A stretch of 8,831 nt of DNA from Nitrososphaerota archaeon (GCA_005877345.1 VBPR01000002.1:8776-17606), one strand, 5' to 3'. Counted from the stretch's first letter, positions 1 to 6,955 are shown. Made by a program: numbers and translations. The notes: generated from the letters alone by a model not told the origin.

Positions 1-12
1 CAAAATATTATT

Positions 13-318
13 TTACTTTGCGTCTGTCATTCCACTTTTCTTATATTTTTCACGTGCCTCAGGACTGTCTGTGCCAGTTTGACCGCCCTCAGCAATTTCT
101 GTATCCTGATCTCTCTTTACTGCCGTTGGTTCATGTCCGGCTATATCTTCAGGCTTCATAGGCTCCTTACCTCCTGCTTCGTTATATTCTCTGTTAACTT
201 CCTTTTCTTGGTCTGAACCAGTGTATGTATCAGGATCAGCAACCTTCTCTGCAGAATCTGTAATCTTCTCTGCAGTATCCTTAACGCCTTTCTTTACTTT
301 TTCGAATGTGTCTCCCAT
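13..318 (-). CDS. Hydrophilic, probably disordered LEA-like small protein
   Basis: This encodes 101 residues from an ATG start. The composition is extreme: rich in Lys, Glu, Asp, Thr and Gly, with no Cys or Trp and no hydrophobic stretch, so it is probably soluble and largely disordered. Residues about 4-28 can form an amphipathic helix that includes a near-perfect tandem heptad (DTAEKIT then DSAEKVA), as in LEA or CsbD-like stress proteins. The rest is a low-complexity acidic and basic mixture. A TATA-like box centred about 26 bases upstream of the ATG suggests a leaderless transcript. A role in desiccation or osmotic stress is inferred from composition only. I do not recognise a named family. 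Confidence 0.75.
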   Translation of the reverse strand: MGDTFEKVKKGVKDTAEKITDSAEKVADPDTYTGSDQEKEVNREYNEAGGKEPMKPEDIAGHEPTAVKRDQDTEIAEGGQTGTDSPEAREKYKKSGMTDAK

Positions 319-338
319 GATAAATTATTTGCAATAAG

Positions 339-346
339 TTATTTAA
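339..346 (-). promoter_or_regulatory. TATA-like box for the LEA-like gene
   Basis: Read on the minus strand the element is TTAAATAA. It is centred about 25-26 bases before the ATG at 318, the archaeal TBP-box-to-start distance expected for a leaderless mRNA. No Shine-Dalgarno sequence lies between. Confidence 0.4.
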
Positions 347-408
347 CACTTCAACGCTATTCTAAACATTTTAGAGATTCAATGTAGTTTTAGAACGTTT
401 TTGATTTG

Positions 409-636
409 TCATTCCTTTGAATGCTTTAGCAGAATGTCTTCCAATTTATCTGGATTATTGATTATTTCTTGAACTACCAGAGGTTCATCGACTTCGTAAC
501 AGTGCGTGAGATCTTCTTCATCTTTGTAAAAAATATAGACTTTGTTGTCGTAAATACAGTAATACATTTTATCAACGATCATATTCTCAGGTCTGATCTT
601 TATACCGTCCTTTTCAACAATAACAGGATATTCCAA
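409..636 (-). CDS. Small protein of unknown function
   Basis: This is a 75-residue ORF from a TTG start; the next in-frame Met is at residue 19. The N-terminal half alternates hydrophobic and polar residues (PVIVEKDGIKI, then YYCIYDNKVYIFYKDEE), which suggests a small beta-sheet fold. Residues about 52-74 look helical (VVQEIINNPDKLEDILLKHS). It has two Cys (27 and 46), no signal peptide and no membrane segment. The TTG is favoured because a TATA-like element is centred 26 bases upstream, implying a leaderless message. I do not recognise the family. Gene status rests on codon-scale coherence, the promoter fit and the lack of a competing ORF. Confidence 0.65.
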   Translation of the reverse strand: MEYPVIVEKDGIKIRPENMIVDKMYYCIYDNKVYIFYKDEEDLTHCYEVDEPLVVQEIINNPDKLEDILLKHSKE

Positions 637-657
637 TAAATCTATTATTTATTAGAT

Positions 658-667
658 AAAATAAATT
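658..667 (-). promoter_or_regulatory. TATA-like box for the 75-residue gene
   Basis: On the minus strand this reads AATTTATTTT, centred about 26 bases before the TTG at 636. Immediately upstream is ATTCCGTATA (669-678), a 10-mer that also sits at the promoter of the next gene upstream (1939-1948). Confidence 0.4.
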
Positions 668-737
668 CTATACGGAATTCAACAAAGTGCTAAAAAGAAG
701 GACTTGGTGAGCTAAATTTTCAGGTCATCAATGGATT

Positions 738-1916
738 TCATAGTTCAGTGTTTCCCAAAACTTTAAGATCTGATATCCATTCGATTGAATCGGTTATATC
801 CAATTCAGTTATTTTAATAAATTGAGCCTTAACAGGCCCTTCTTTTAGGTCATAAATTTCTGAAGGCGAATTAGTGCCTGTTGTTGAGTAATATTCAGCT
901 GGAGTATATTGTTTTCCATCATTTGAGAATTCTAGTGTGAAGAATTTTATCTCATTGTCTACGTTTGCAAAAGTTACTTTAATACCACATATATTTTGTT
1001 GTTGACCCAGATCCATTGCAGTCCACCTTGGTTTATGTGTCGAATTAGTAGAGTTCACATCAGAGTTGTTAGTATTTCTGTCAGTTTGAACGTCCGCTAT
1101 TGGAATTTCATTATATTCACAAGTGTTTGCTGACTCTCGATCACTATTTAGCAGATCTAAGTCTGCATTTTGTTCATGTTGTGTAACATTGCCCAAATTT
1201 AGCTTATTATCATATTGATTCAATACATGTTCCTCTGTTGGGGATATCTGATCAAAACCAGATGAATCAGGATCATATGATTGAAGATTTCCATATGAAC
1301 TATCATTACTATTCATGGTACCATTATTGTCTGATGTTAGACCTGCTTCTTTTACTTCAGGCTTCTTAACTTCTATCAAGCATGTATACGTCACATATTT
1401 ACCGTCAGGATATATTACCCTGAGCTCTAGAGTATTTGGTCCATATACATCATCAAAACTGAACTGATTTTTTCCTACTCTATGAAGAGGAGTCATTTCT
1501 GTTGTGTCTGCGTCATAGTCAACAAAAAACGCATTCATTTCTCTCGGTTTTGTTAAAAAATTAAATGAAATAGTATCGTCTGATGATATCTGGACTACGG
1601 GCTTGAAATCATCGGGTAGTTGTGGAAAATTGAGTCTTTTCAAATCCTCATTTTGAACAACTACGAATGGTGACATTTCATAGGACTTGTTCTTATAAAC
1701 CATCTTGGCGACTGGGACATCACTATCTTGTATGCTACTATTATCGGCATCTGATACTTTAGTATCGGTAGTTGATTCGCCTTTTGCCTGAGGTTCTGCT
1801 CCAGCAGGCAAAAGTATAGTGTTTCCAAGAGGAGTTACGAATATCAAAAGTAAAAGTAATGAGAGTAAAACATATTTCTTATTCTGGTTTATTGACCTTG
1901 TCAAAACTGAATCCAA
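738..1916 (-). CDS. Secreted protein with Ig-like region and discoidin-like (F5/8 type C) domain
   Basis: The gene encodes 392 residues. Residues 1-40 form a signal peptide: basic N-region (K13, K14), a Leu-rich core at 15-27, and a small-residue cleavage region around PAGA. Residues about 70-190 have the alternating pattern of an Ig-like beta-sandwich (DTISFNFL, FFVDYD, LELRVIYPDGKYVTY). Residues about 193-270 are a linker rich in Asn, Ser, Asp and Gln. Residues about 271-392 resemble an F5/8C fold (PRWTAMDLGQQQ, then GIKVTF, then FTLEFSNDGKQY), a module that usually binds glycans or lipids. Cys266 and Cys310 could pair. No C-terminal membrane anchor is visible. The start is TTG; a second in-frame TTG at residue 5 is equally possible. 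A cell-surface or exopolymer-binding role is inferred. Confidence 0.8.
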   Translation of the reverse strand: MDSVLTRSINQNKKYVLLSLLLLLIFVTPLGNTILLPAGAEPQAKGESTTDTKVSDADNSSIQDSDVPVAKMVYKNKSYEMSPFVVVQNEDLKRLNFPQLPDDFKPVVQISSDDTISFNFLTKPREMNAFFVDYDADTTEMTPLHRVGKNQFSFDDVYGPNTLELRVIYPDGKYVTYTCLIEVKKPEVKEAGLTSDNNGTMNSNDSSYGNLQSYDPDSSGFDQISPTEEHVLNQYDNKLNLGNVTQHEQNADLDLLNSDRESANTCEYNEIPIADVQTDRNTNNSDVNSTNSTHKPRWTAMDLGQQQNICGIKVTFANVDNEIKFFTLEFSNDGKQYTPAEYYSTTGTNSPSEIYDLKEGPVKAQFIKITELDITDSIEWISDLKVLGNTEL

Positions 1917-1930
1917 GACTTATTGGTAAT

Positions 1931-1942
1931 CTTTTATATATA
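1931..1942 (-). promoter_or_regulatory. TATA-like box for the secreted-protein gene
   Basis: Minus-strand reading is TATATATAAAAG, a strong archaeal TATA match. Its centre is about 21 bases before the TTG at 1916 and about 33 before the alternative TTG at 1904. The spacing therefore allows a nearly leaderless transcript and leaves the choice of start open. Confidence 0.5.
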
Positions 1943-2082
1943 CGGAATGTCGAAAAAATTACTGAAATCAACAACAAGAAAATAAATTCATTGACTATAA
2001 GATAATATCATAACATGTATCAAACACTATTACTACTATTGAAATATATAAGTTCCACTTTCACATATGTTATAGCACAAGC

Positions 2083-2102
2083 TGGAATAATTTTTTATTC
2101 CA
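2083..2102 (+). promoter_or_regulatory. Perfect 8-bp inverted repeat over the probable dpo4 promoter
   Basis: The arms TGGAATAA and TTATTCCA flank a TTTT spacer. The AT-rich core lies about 30 bases before the TTG start of dpo4, where the TATA box is expected. A dimeric repressor bound here could block TBP. Alternatively the symmetry is just the AT-rich promoter itself or an RNA hairpin. Confidence 0.4.
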
Positions 2103-2124
2103 AGAATTATTTAATGAATTAGTA

Positions 2125-3258
2125 TTGAATGAGAATATTTCTTTAAATGAGATAGGAAAAAAAATAATATTTCATATTGATTTTGATTATTTCTATGCAC
2201 AGTGTGAGGAAATAAGGAAGCCAGAATTAAGAAATATTCCAAGTGTTGTTTGCGTATATTCAGGACGAGAAGAGGATTCCGGGGTGGTCAGTACCTGCAA
2301 TTATGAAGCACGAAAATACGGTGTTAAGGCGGCAATGCCAATTAGACTAGCAAAGTCAAAACTAAAGGACATAGAAGCAATATTTCTTCCTACTGATATG
2401 CCATATTACCATGACATATCCAGAAATGCCATGAGGATAATTGAGAATTATGGAGAATTATTTGAACAAGTCAGTGTTGATGAGTGTTATGTGGATTTTA
2501 CAAAGATCACCAATTCGGATTTTGATGATGCAAAGATTTTTGCTAACTCGCTGCAAAAAAATATCAAAGACAAGATCAAACTGACCTGTTCCATTGGAGT
2601 GGGACCTAATAAACTAATATCAAAAATAGCGTCAGGTGTCAAAAAACCCAATGGAATAACGGTTGTTAGTCGAGAGGATGCCAAGAGCTTTATATCAAAT
2701 TGTAAGATTGAGGATATACCGGGAGTAGGTCCAAAAACCGCCAAGAAGCTGGAATCATTAGGAATCGACTCCATTTCGGATATTTCAAATAAAAGTATTT
2801 TTGAATTGAGGGATGCCTTGGGCTACAAAACTGCAACTTTTCTGGTAAATGCATCAAATGCAATCGACTATTCTCAGATAAAAGTTCGGGGAACATCAAA
2901 ACAAATAGGTAAAATAGTTACCCTAAAAAAAGATATAGCTAACTTTGAACAGATTAATTTGACGGCTGCCAGTCTTTGTACATCTGTTTATGAAAATTTA
3001 AGCAATAAAGGACAGGCTTTCAGGATCCTTACTATAATTTTGATTTTAGAAAACCTCCAGCATGTTTCATTTTCGAAAAGTCTAAAACTATACTCAGCAT
3101 CCTTTGACGAATTGCACAAGAATTCATTATTTATTATAAAGGAGATGATTAACAACAATTCCATTTCTCTTGATAATATCAGGAGAATGGGTGTTGTAGT
3201 ATCTGATCTTAAGGATATATCTGGACAGGATTCGTTGGTGAATTATTTTGAAAATTAA
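2125..3258 (+). CDS. dpo4: Y-family translesion DNA polymerase IV (Dpo4/DinB)
   Basis: This 377-residue protein copies damaged templates with low fidelity and follows Sulfolobus Dpo4 along its length. The palm/fingers region begins at IDFDYFYAQ, with metal ligand D19 and steric-gate Y24. The second catalytic pair is D119-E120 in SVDECYVD. CVYSGREEDSGVV and NYEARKYGVKAAMPI are family signatures. A helix-hairpin-helix thumb follows (IEDIPGVGPKTAKKLESLGI, about 192-211). The little-finger domain starts near residue 255. The C-terminus is QDSLVNYFEN, a PCNA-interacting (PIP) motif where Q368, L371, Y374 and F375 match QxxLxxFF. The TTG start at 2125 is the only good in-frame initiator before the catalytic motif, and gives a 12-residue N-terminal extension relative to Sulfolobus. 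The gene is monocistronic, with no SOS-type partner next to it. Confidence 0.96.
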   Translation: MNENISLNEIGKKIIFHIDFDYFYAQCEEIRKPELRNIPSVVCVYSGREEDSGVVSTCNYEARKYGVKAAMPIRLAKSKLKDIEAIFLPTDMPYYHDISRNAMRIIENYGELFEQVSVDECYVDFTKITNSDFDDAKIFANSLQKNIKDKIKLTCSIGVGPNKLISKIASGVKKPNGITVVSREDAKSFISNCKIEDIPGVGPKTAKKLESLGIDSISDISNKSIFELRDALGYKTATFLVNASNAIDYSQIKVRGTSKQIGKIVTLKKDIANFEQINLTAASLCTSVYENLSNKGQAFRILTIILILENLQHVSFSKSLKLYSASFDELHKNSLFIIKEMINNNSISLDNIRRMGVVVSDLKDISGQDSLVNYFEN

Positions 3259-3265
3259 TTGTTCA

Positions 3266-3283
3266 AATTGAAACAATTGAAAC
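3266..3283. repeat. Tandem 9-bp duplication
   Basis: AATTGAAAC occurs twice head to tail, eight bases past the dpo4 stop, in the 161-base gap between convergent dpo4 and the AlaX-like gene. It is probably slippage and no function is evident. I see no convincing terminator or RNA in the rest of 3259-3419. Confidence 0.5.
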
Positions 3284-3419
3284 TAGTAAAAATATACTTG
3301 CTTCTTTATGATTTGGTCTAAACAAACAATGCTTGACACTGTAATGGGCTGTTGTTGTCAATAATTCGCTAGCTTTCATTCAGATGGTAGTTCTAGCAAT
3401 TATGAGTTCTAAAACCAAT

Positions 3420-4397
3420 TTACGAGGATAGATACTTTAACGATTTACTGATTAGACCTTCTACAATTTTGTCTGACATTGTTTTTGTTATTTTTGCATT
3501 AATGAAATTTGGCTTACCACCGCCCTTCCCTATTTTTTGATCCTTTCTAAGGTCTTCAAAAATTTTAGGACAATCTAGATTAACATCATCACTCCTTGCA
3601 AATACAAGATTTGCCATATCATTGTCATCTGTATTAATTAGAATAACAATTGTTCTTGCTTCAAGTATTCTTTCTGTTACGAAGGTTTGAATAGTTCGCC
3701 AATCCATATTGTCGAGGATTGTGGATACTACAGCTATATTCTGATTATCAAAGTGCTGAACGGGTATATCAGCCAGTACCTTATTTGTTAATTTTTTCAA
3801 CTGGTTGTAATAGTGTTGTCTTTCTCGGTGAAGCTTCTTAATAGTCGCTTCTACAGTATTATAATTTGATCCTACTTGTTTGCAAATATTATTAATTTTT
3901 TCTGTCATTTTGACTGCTTCATCTATCGCACTTTTACCAACCAGAAACCTTATCTCATAATCAGAACCATTAATTGACATGTTAGTTACCAAAAAAAATA
4001 TACAGTCAGATAGATTACTGACATGTTCCATGGAGCAGGCAGAAAGATCATGGTTTTCGATTTCAACTACAGTAATTTTATCGACATTGGTCAGCCGTGG
4101 TTCATTGGCTCTCAAACCAGGGAATTCCTTCTTGGCTTCATTCAGTGAGGAGAATGAATGATGGAATATTTTTCGTCCTTCTATTATGAGTCGATTAACT
4201 TCCTTTTCAGCCAAAACTATGCTATCAAAATCCAGTTCTACTTCTGACGCTTTTATAAATGCGATATTGTGTGAATCCTTGTGTTCTACTTTTCTCACAC
4301 TCAAAGTTTTGTTTAATATTTTTTGCAGCGATCCTATGAAAGCATGTTCTGCAGTATGTGCAGCCCTGGCAGCCCTGGTATTGATACTCATCCTCAT
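3420..4397 (-). CDS. AlaX-like protein: alanyl-tRNA editing-type domain plus DHHA1 domain
   Basis: From the ATG at 4397 the product is 325 residues. It has the two zinc-site signatures of AlaRS/AlaX editing domains: HxxxH (H14, H18 in HTAEHAF) and CxxxH (C121, H125 in CSMEHV). Between them is the SAD-type stretch AEKEVNRLIIEGRKIF. Residues about 155-210 are a charged, probably coiled-coil helix. The C-terminal part is a DHHA1 domain with the glycine-rich GKGGGKPNF (290-298). The N-terminal beta-barrel of AlaX-M and of AlaRS editing regions is missing. The family clears mischarged Ser- or Gly-tRNA(Ala); that role is inferred here. The start overlaps the cbiC stop by one base (TGATG), implying translational coupling. 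An upstream TTG at 4400 is an alternative start. A stand-alone editor at the end of a cobalamin operon is unexpected. Confidence 0.85.
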   Translation of the reverse strand: MRMSINTRAARAAHTAEHAFIGSLQKILNKTLSVRKVEHKDSHNIAFIKASEVELDFDSIVLAEKEVNRLIIEGRKIFHHSFSSLNEAKKEFPGLRANEPRLTNVDKITVVEIENHDLSACSMEHVSNLSDCIFFLVTNMSINGSDYEIRFLVGKSAIDEAVKMTEKINNICKQVGSNYNTVEATIKKLHRERQHYYNQLKKLTNKVLADIPVQHFDNQNIAVVSTILDNMDWRTIQTFVTERILEARTIVILINTDDNDMANLVFARSDDVNLDCPKIFEDLRKDQKIGKGGGKPNFINAKITKTMSDKIVEGLISKSLKYLSS

Positions 4398-5089
4398 CAA
4401 TTCACATTATTGATATGCATGAGCATTAGGGCGTTAATTATTGAAGAGGCTGCAGGGCTTCCACCTTTTCTTCCAGTATTTGTTATAAATTCGATATTAG
4501 TCTTTGATAGCTCAAATTTCGATTCTGCAGCTGAAACAAAGCCTACAGGTATACCAATGACAAGTGATGGCTTTGCTACATCTTCCCTTATCATTTCTAT
4601 TACTTCATATAAAGCAGTTGGCGCATTTCCTATCACAACAATTCCACCCTCAATTTCTTTTGATGAGTATCTCATTGCCACTTTAGATCTAGTTTTATTC
4701 TCATTTTTGGATATGTTGAGTACGTCCTTGTTAGTTATGTTACATATCACATCAGTCCCAATTTTTGCCACAGATTTTTTATTTATTGCTGACAATACCA
4801 TATCAACATCAACAACAATGTAGCACCCCTTTTTGAATGCCTCAAAGGCGCATTGTATGGCGTTAGCTGAGAAGATAATTCTATTTTTGTCAGGTTTTGC
4901 AAAATCAAAATCGGCAGTAGCATGAATAACACGTCTGACAATATTCCATTGTAATGTGCTATAACCATGAGTTCCTATCTCTGATTCAATTATTTTCATA
5001 CTCTTTTCTTCTATACCCAAGGAAGCCTCTGACATGTCCCTAGACTTTGCCCTGATTGCCCTTTTTACTGTGTCGTTACTTTCAGCCAA
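4397..5089 (-). CDS. cbiC: Cobalt-precorrin-8 methylmutase (CbiC)
   Basis: CbiC moves the C-11 methyl group of cobalt-precorrin-8 to C-12, giving cobyrinate. Numbered from the proposed TTG at 5089 (230 residues), the visible signatures are RVIHATAD (53-60, with the likely catalytic His56), VDVDMV (93-98), GNAPTAL (154-160), PSLVIGIPVGFVSAAESK (about 174-191) and GRKGGSPAA (206-214). Length fits the family. The start is uncertain. The TTG at 5089 is preceded six bases away by a purine-rich AGAGG, with GGAGG further up, and overlaps the cbiX stop by 8 bases. The TTG at 5119 would translate that ribosome-binding region into a basic tail (KGQRRQRKK). The ATG at 5035 would give a shorter, still plausible protein. 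Confidence 0.93.
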   Translation of the reverse strand: MAESNDTVKRAIRAKSRDMSEASLGIEEKSMKIIESEIGTHGYSTLQWNIVRRVIHATADFDFAKPDKNRIIFSANAIQCAFEAFKKGCYIVVDVDMVLSAINKKSVAKIGTDVICNITNKDVLNISKNENKTRSKVAMRYSSKEIEGGIVVIGNAPTALYEVIEMIREDVAKPSLVIGIPVGFVSAAESKFELSKTNIEFITNTGRKGGSPAASSIINALMLMHINNVN

Positions 5090-5843
5090 CTTTTTCCTCT
5101 GCCTCCTTTGCCCTTTCAAGTACCATATTTACTAGTTTTGGGTCTACTCCAAAATGCTCTGTAATATATACCGGAATATTTTTTAGATTATATTTTGTCA
5201 AAGCAAATTTGATATCTTTGACAACGTCATTTTTTATGTGGGCTCCTTTGTGTAGGAAGTAGGGAACGATGATCATTGCATTAGGATTGCTGGAAATTAT
5301 TTTTTCTATCCCATTAGCTATCCGTGGCTCATCCAGTTCCAGAAAACAAAAAGTAACAGTTCTAAAATATGGTTTTAATTTATTAACCGTATGTACAAAT
5401 GCCGTCCTAGCACTCTTGTCGCTGCTCCCGTGACCTATTACAAGTATGTCGCATTTGTTGTCTGCTGGTACTATCTTATTTTTTTCTCTGGTAAAACTAA
5501 TTCTATCTCTTATAAGCGAATTAAGTGTATTATGATAGCTCAAGGGTTTGGCAATCACCACCTTTATTTTTTTATCGTAACATATTTTAGCTGTCTTTTT
5601 TACAGAATCTTTCAGCTTCATTCCTGGATATAGGAAGTAGGGCATGACGGTAATAGAATCTACATTGTTGGAGATGCATGTGTTAATGCCCTCCTCAATG
5701 TAGGGGGGTATAACCTCAAGGAAGCAATGACCCACGTAGACGTATTTACTTTCTTGCTTAATTAAAGTGCACAATTGCGAAAGTTCTTCTTGGGCCTCAG
5801 GTTCCCTACTGCCTCTATCAATTAGTAACAGAGCCCTATTCAA
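5082..5843 (-). CDS. cbiX: Sirohydrochlorin cobaltochelatase, two-domain CbiX
   Basis: This 253-residue protein consists of two homologous chelatase halves and inserts Co2+ into sirohydrochlorin at the entry to anaerobic cobalamin synthesis. The C-terminal half keeps both metal-binding His: H138 in VIGHGSS and H202 in PYFLHKGAHIKNDV. The N-terminal half aligns with it (LLIDRGSR and PYFLYPGMKLKDSV; also CFLEVIPPYIEEGI against CFLELDEPRIANGI), but the His positions are R10 and K76. Only one active site is therefore expected, in the C-terminal half. The start is TTG, one base after the cbiG stop, preceded by GGAAGG eight bases upstream. The 3' end overlaps cbiC. Specificity for cobalt rather than iron or nickel is inferred from the operon. 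Confidence 0.9.
   Translation of the reverse strand: MNRALLLIDRGSREPEAQEELSQLCTLIKQESKYVYVGHCFLEVIPPYIEEGINTCISNNVDSITVMPYFLYPGMKLKDSVKKTAKICYDKKIKVVIAKPLSYHNTLNSLIRDRISFTREKNKIVPADNKCDILVIGHGSSDKSARTAFVHTVNKLKPYFRTVTFCFLELDEPRIANGIEKIISSNPNAMIIVPYFLHKGAHIKNDVVKDIKFALTKYNLKNIPVYITEHFGVDPKLVNMVLERAKEAEEKVG
5096..5106 (-). promoter_or_regulatory. Shine-Dalgarno-like tract deciding the cbiC start
   Basis: The minus strand reads GGAGGCAGAGG inside the 3' end of cbiX. AGAGG lies 6 bases before the TTG at 5089. This is one of the best ribosome-binding matches in the window and supports initiation within the operon at 5089. Confidence 0.45.
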
Positions 5844-5844
5844 A

Positions 5845-6921
5845 CTACTTACCTTCCTTAGTGTAATTTATCCGACAGATTGCAACTGTAAGATTGGGAG
5901 GGAATTTTTGCTTCGTGACTATAAGCTCACCGCCTGAACTAAGAATGGATGAAGCTTCTGAAACACTTGACGTTCCTTCGTATTTTTTTACCACGTCCGA
6001 GGGGTTTGGGACCATCACCTTATTTAGTTTCTCTTTATCAAAAAAGTCTAGAGGAATTCCATGTTTATCCGAGAAGGATCCTAGTGAGGTACTAGACTTT
6101 CCCCTACTTATGGTTGAGAGATTTCTGATGCTAAGAAAAGACAGTCCATTCTCCGTCAACACTTTCATAATTCCGTCTTCTAAATCTTTCTCAGCAGTGT
6201 CCCAGTGAAAACCTAATCCTACAACAAGACTCTTTGGTCTATAAATTACAGATTTTCTAATCACCAGGGGATCTGTTATGATTTTATCAGAGATGATCAA
6301 ACCTGCCTTGAAATTATCTGATTTCAATTCATCAATATTTTGTATTATTGTCACGTTTTTTGGTAATTCTTTATCCCACCATTTTGTTTCACCAGTATCT
6401 TGGTAAACTCCTATTTTTTCTTCATTTACCATATGCGCACTAACCTTGGTAACGTTTTCAAAGTTTTCGATACGCCATTCAAAGTTTTTACCTAAAAGAT
6501 CAACTGCTATTGTTTCATTAACATCTGCGGCGGTGGTGATTACAGCTGTTGAATTCAAAATATGTGCAATGGATTTAGATAAGGCGTTTGCACCTCCCAA
6601 GTGACCAGAGAGTGCGCTTATTACAAAATTTGCTTTATCATCTATCACGATAACTGCAGGGTCCGTCTTCTTATCCACCAAAAGATTTGATATTAAACGG
6701 ATGACAGCTCCCAATGAAAAAATGCATATGATACTATCATATTCTTTGAAAACCTCTTCAATCATATTTTTTGTATTTTTTTCAAACCAGATAATCCCAT
6801 CAGAAGAATCTTTATGTTTTGACTGTGCGTAAATTGATGCCGATGGAATCTTTTCTTTTATTCTCTTTGATATATTGATTCCATTTTTAGTAATACAAAT
6901 AATAGCAACCTTGCTACTCAT
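5845..6921 (-). CDS. cbiG: Cobalt-precorrin-5A hydrolase (CbiG)
   Basis: CbiG opens the delta-lactone ring of cobalt-precorrin-5A and releases the C-20 fragment as acetaldehyde, the ring-contraction step of the anaerobic pathway. The 358 residues cover the full family layout. The N-terminal domain includes FSLGAVIRLI (about 68-77), DPAVIVID and SALSGHLGGANALSKSIA (about 102-118). The variable middle domain spans about 135-225. The C-terminal domain includes VVGLGFHWDTAEKDLEDGI (233-251), LSTISRGKSST and the closing SSGGELIVTKQKFPPNLTVA. The ATG start fits the family N-terminus (KVAIICITKNGI). It is the first gene of the operon, with a TATA-like element about 30 bases upstream, and probably carries the promoter for all four genes. 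Confidence 0.95.
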   Translation of the reverse strand: MSSKVAIICITKNGINISKRIKEKIPSASIYAQSKHKDSSDGIIWFEKNTKNMIEEVFKEYDSIICIFSLGAVIRLISNLLVDKKTDPAVIVIDDKANFVISALSGHLGGANALSKSIAHILNSTAVITTAADVNETIAVDLLGKNFEWRIENFENVTKVSAHMVNEEKIGVYQDTGETKWWDKELPKNVTIIQNIDELKSDNFKAGLIISDKIITDPLVIRKSVIYRPKSLVVGLGFHWDTAEKDLEDGIMKVLTENGLSFLSIRNLSTISRGKSSTSLGSFSDKHGIPLDFFDKEKLNKVMVPNPSDVVKKYEGTSSVSEASSILSSGGELIVTKQKFPPNLTVAICRINYTKEGK

Positions 6922-6945
6922 GCAATACTTTATAAAATTTATTCA

Positions 6946-6955
6946 AATAATATAC
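6946..6955 (-). promoter_or_regulatory. TATA-like box for the cbiG operon
   Basis: The minus strand reads GTATATTATT, centred about 30 bases before the cbiG ATG. That would give a leader of only a few bases. A second palindromic TTTATAAA at 6929-6936 is too close to the ATG for a leaderless start. Confidence 0.35.

Noticed and set aside
1947..1985. Plus-strand 12-codon frame (MSKKLLKSTTRK)
   Set aside because: Too short, and it lies on the promoter of the divergent gene.
3263..3379. Minus-strand 38-codon frame between dpo4 and the AlaX-like gene
   Set aside because: No recognisable motif, no promoter and ordinary composition; expected by chance.
4323..4823. Plus-strand 166-codon open frame across the cbiC region
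   Set aside because: It is antisense to cbiC, which has clear family motifs, and its product resembles nothing.
5894..6208. Plus-strand 104-codon open frame opposite cbiG
   Set aside because: It is the reverse complement of the conserved CbiG C-terminal domain; open by codon bias only.
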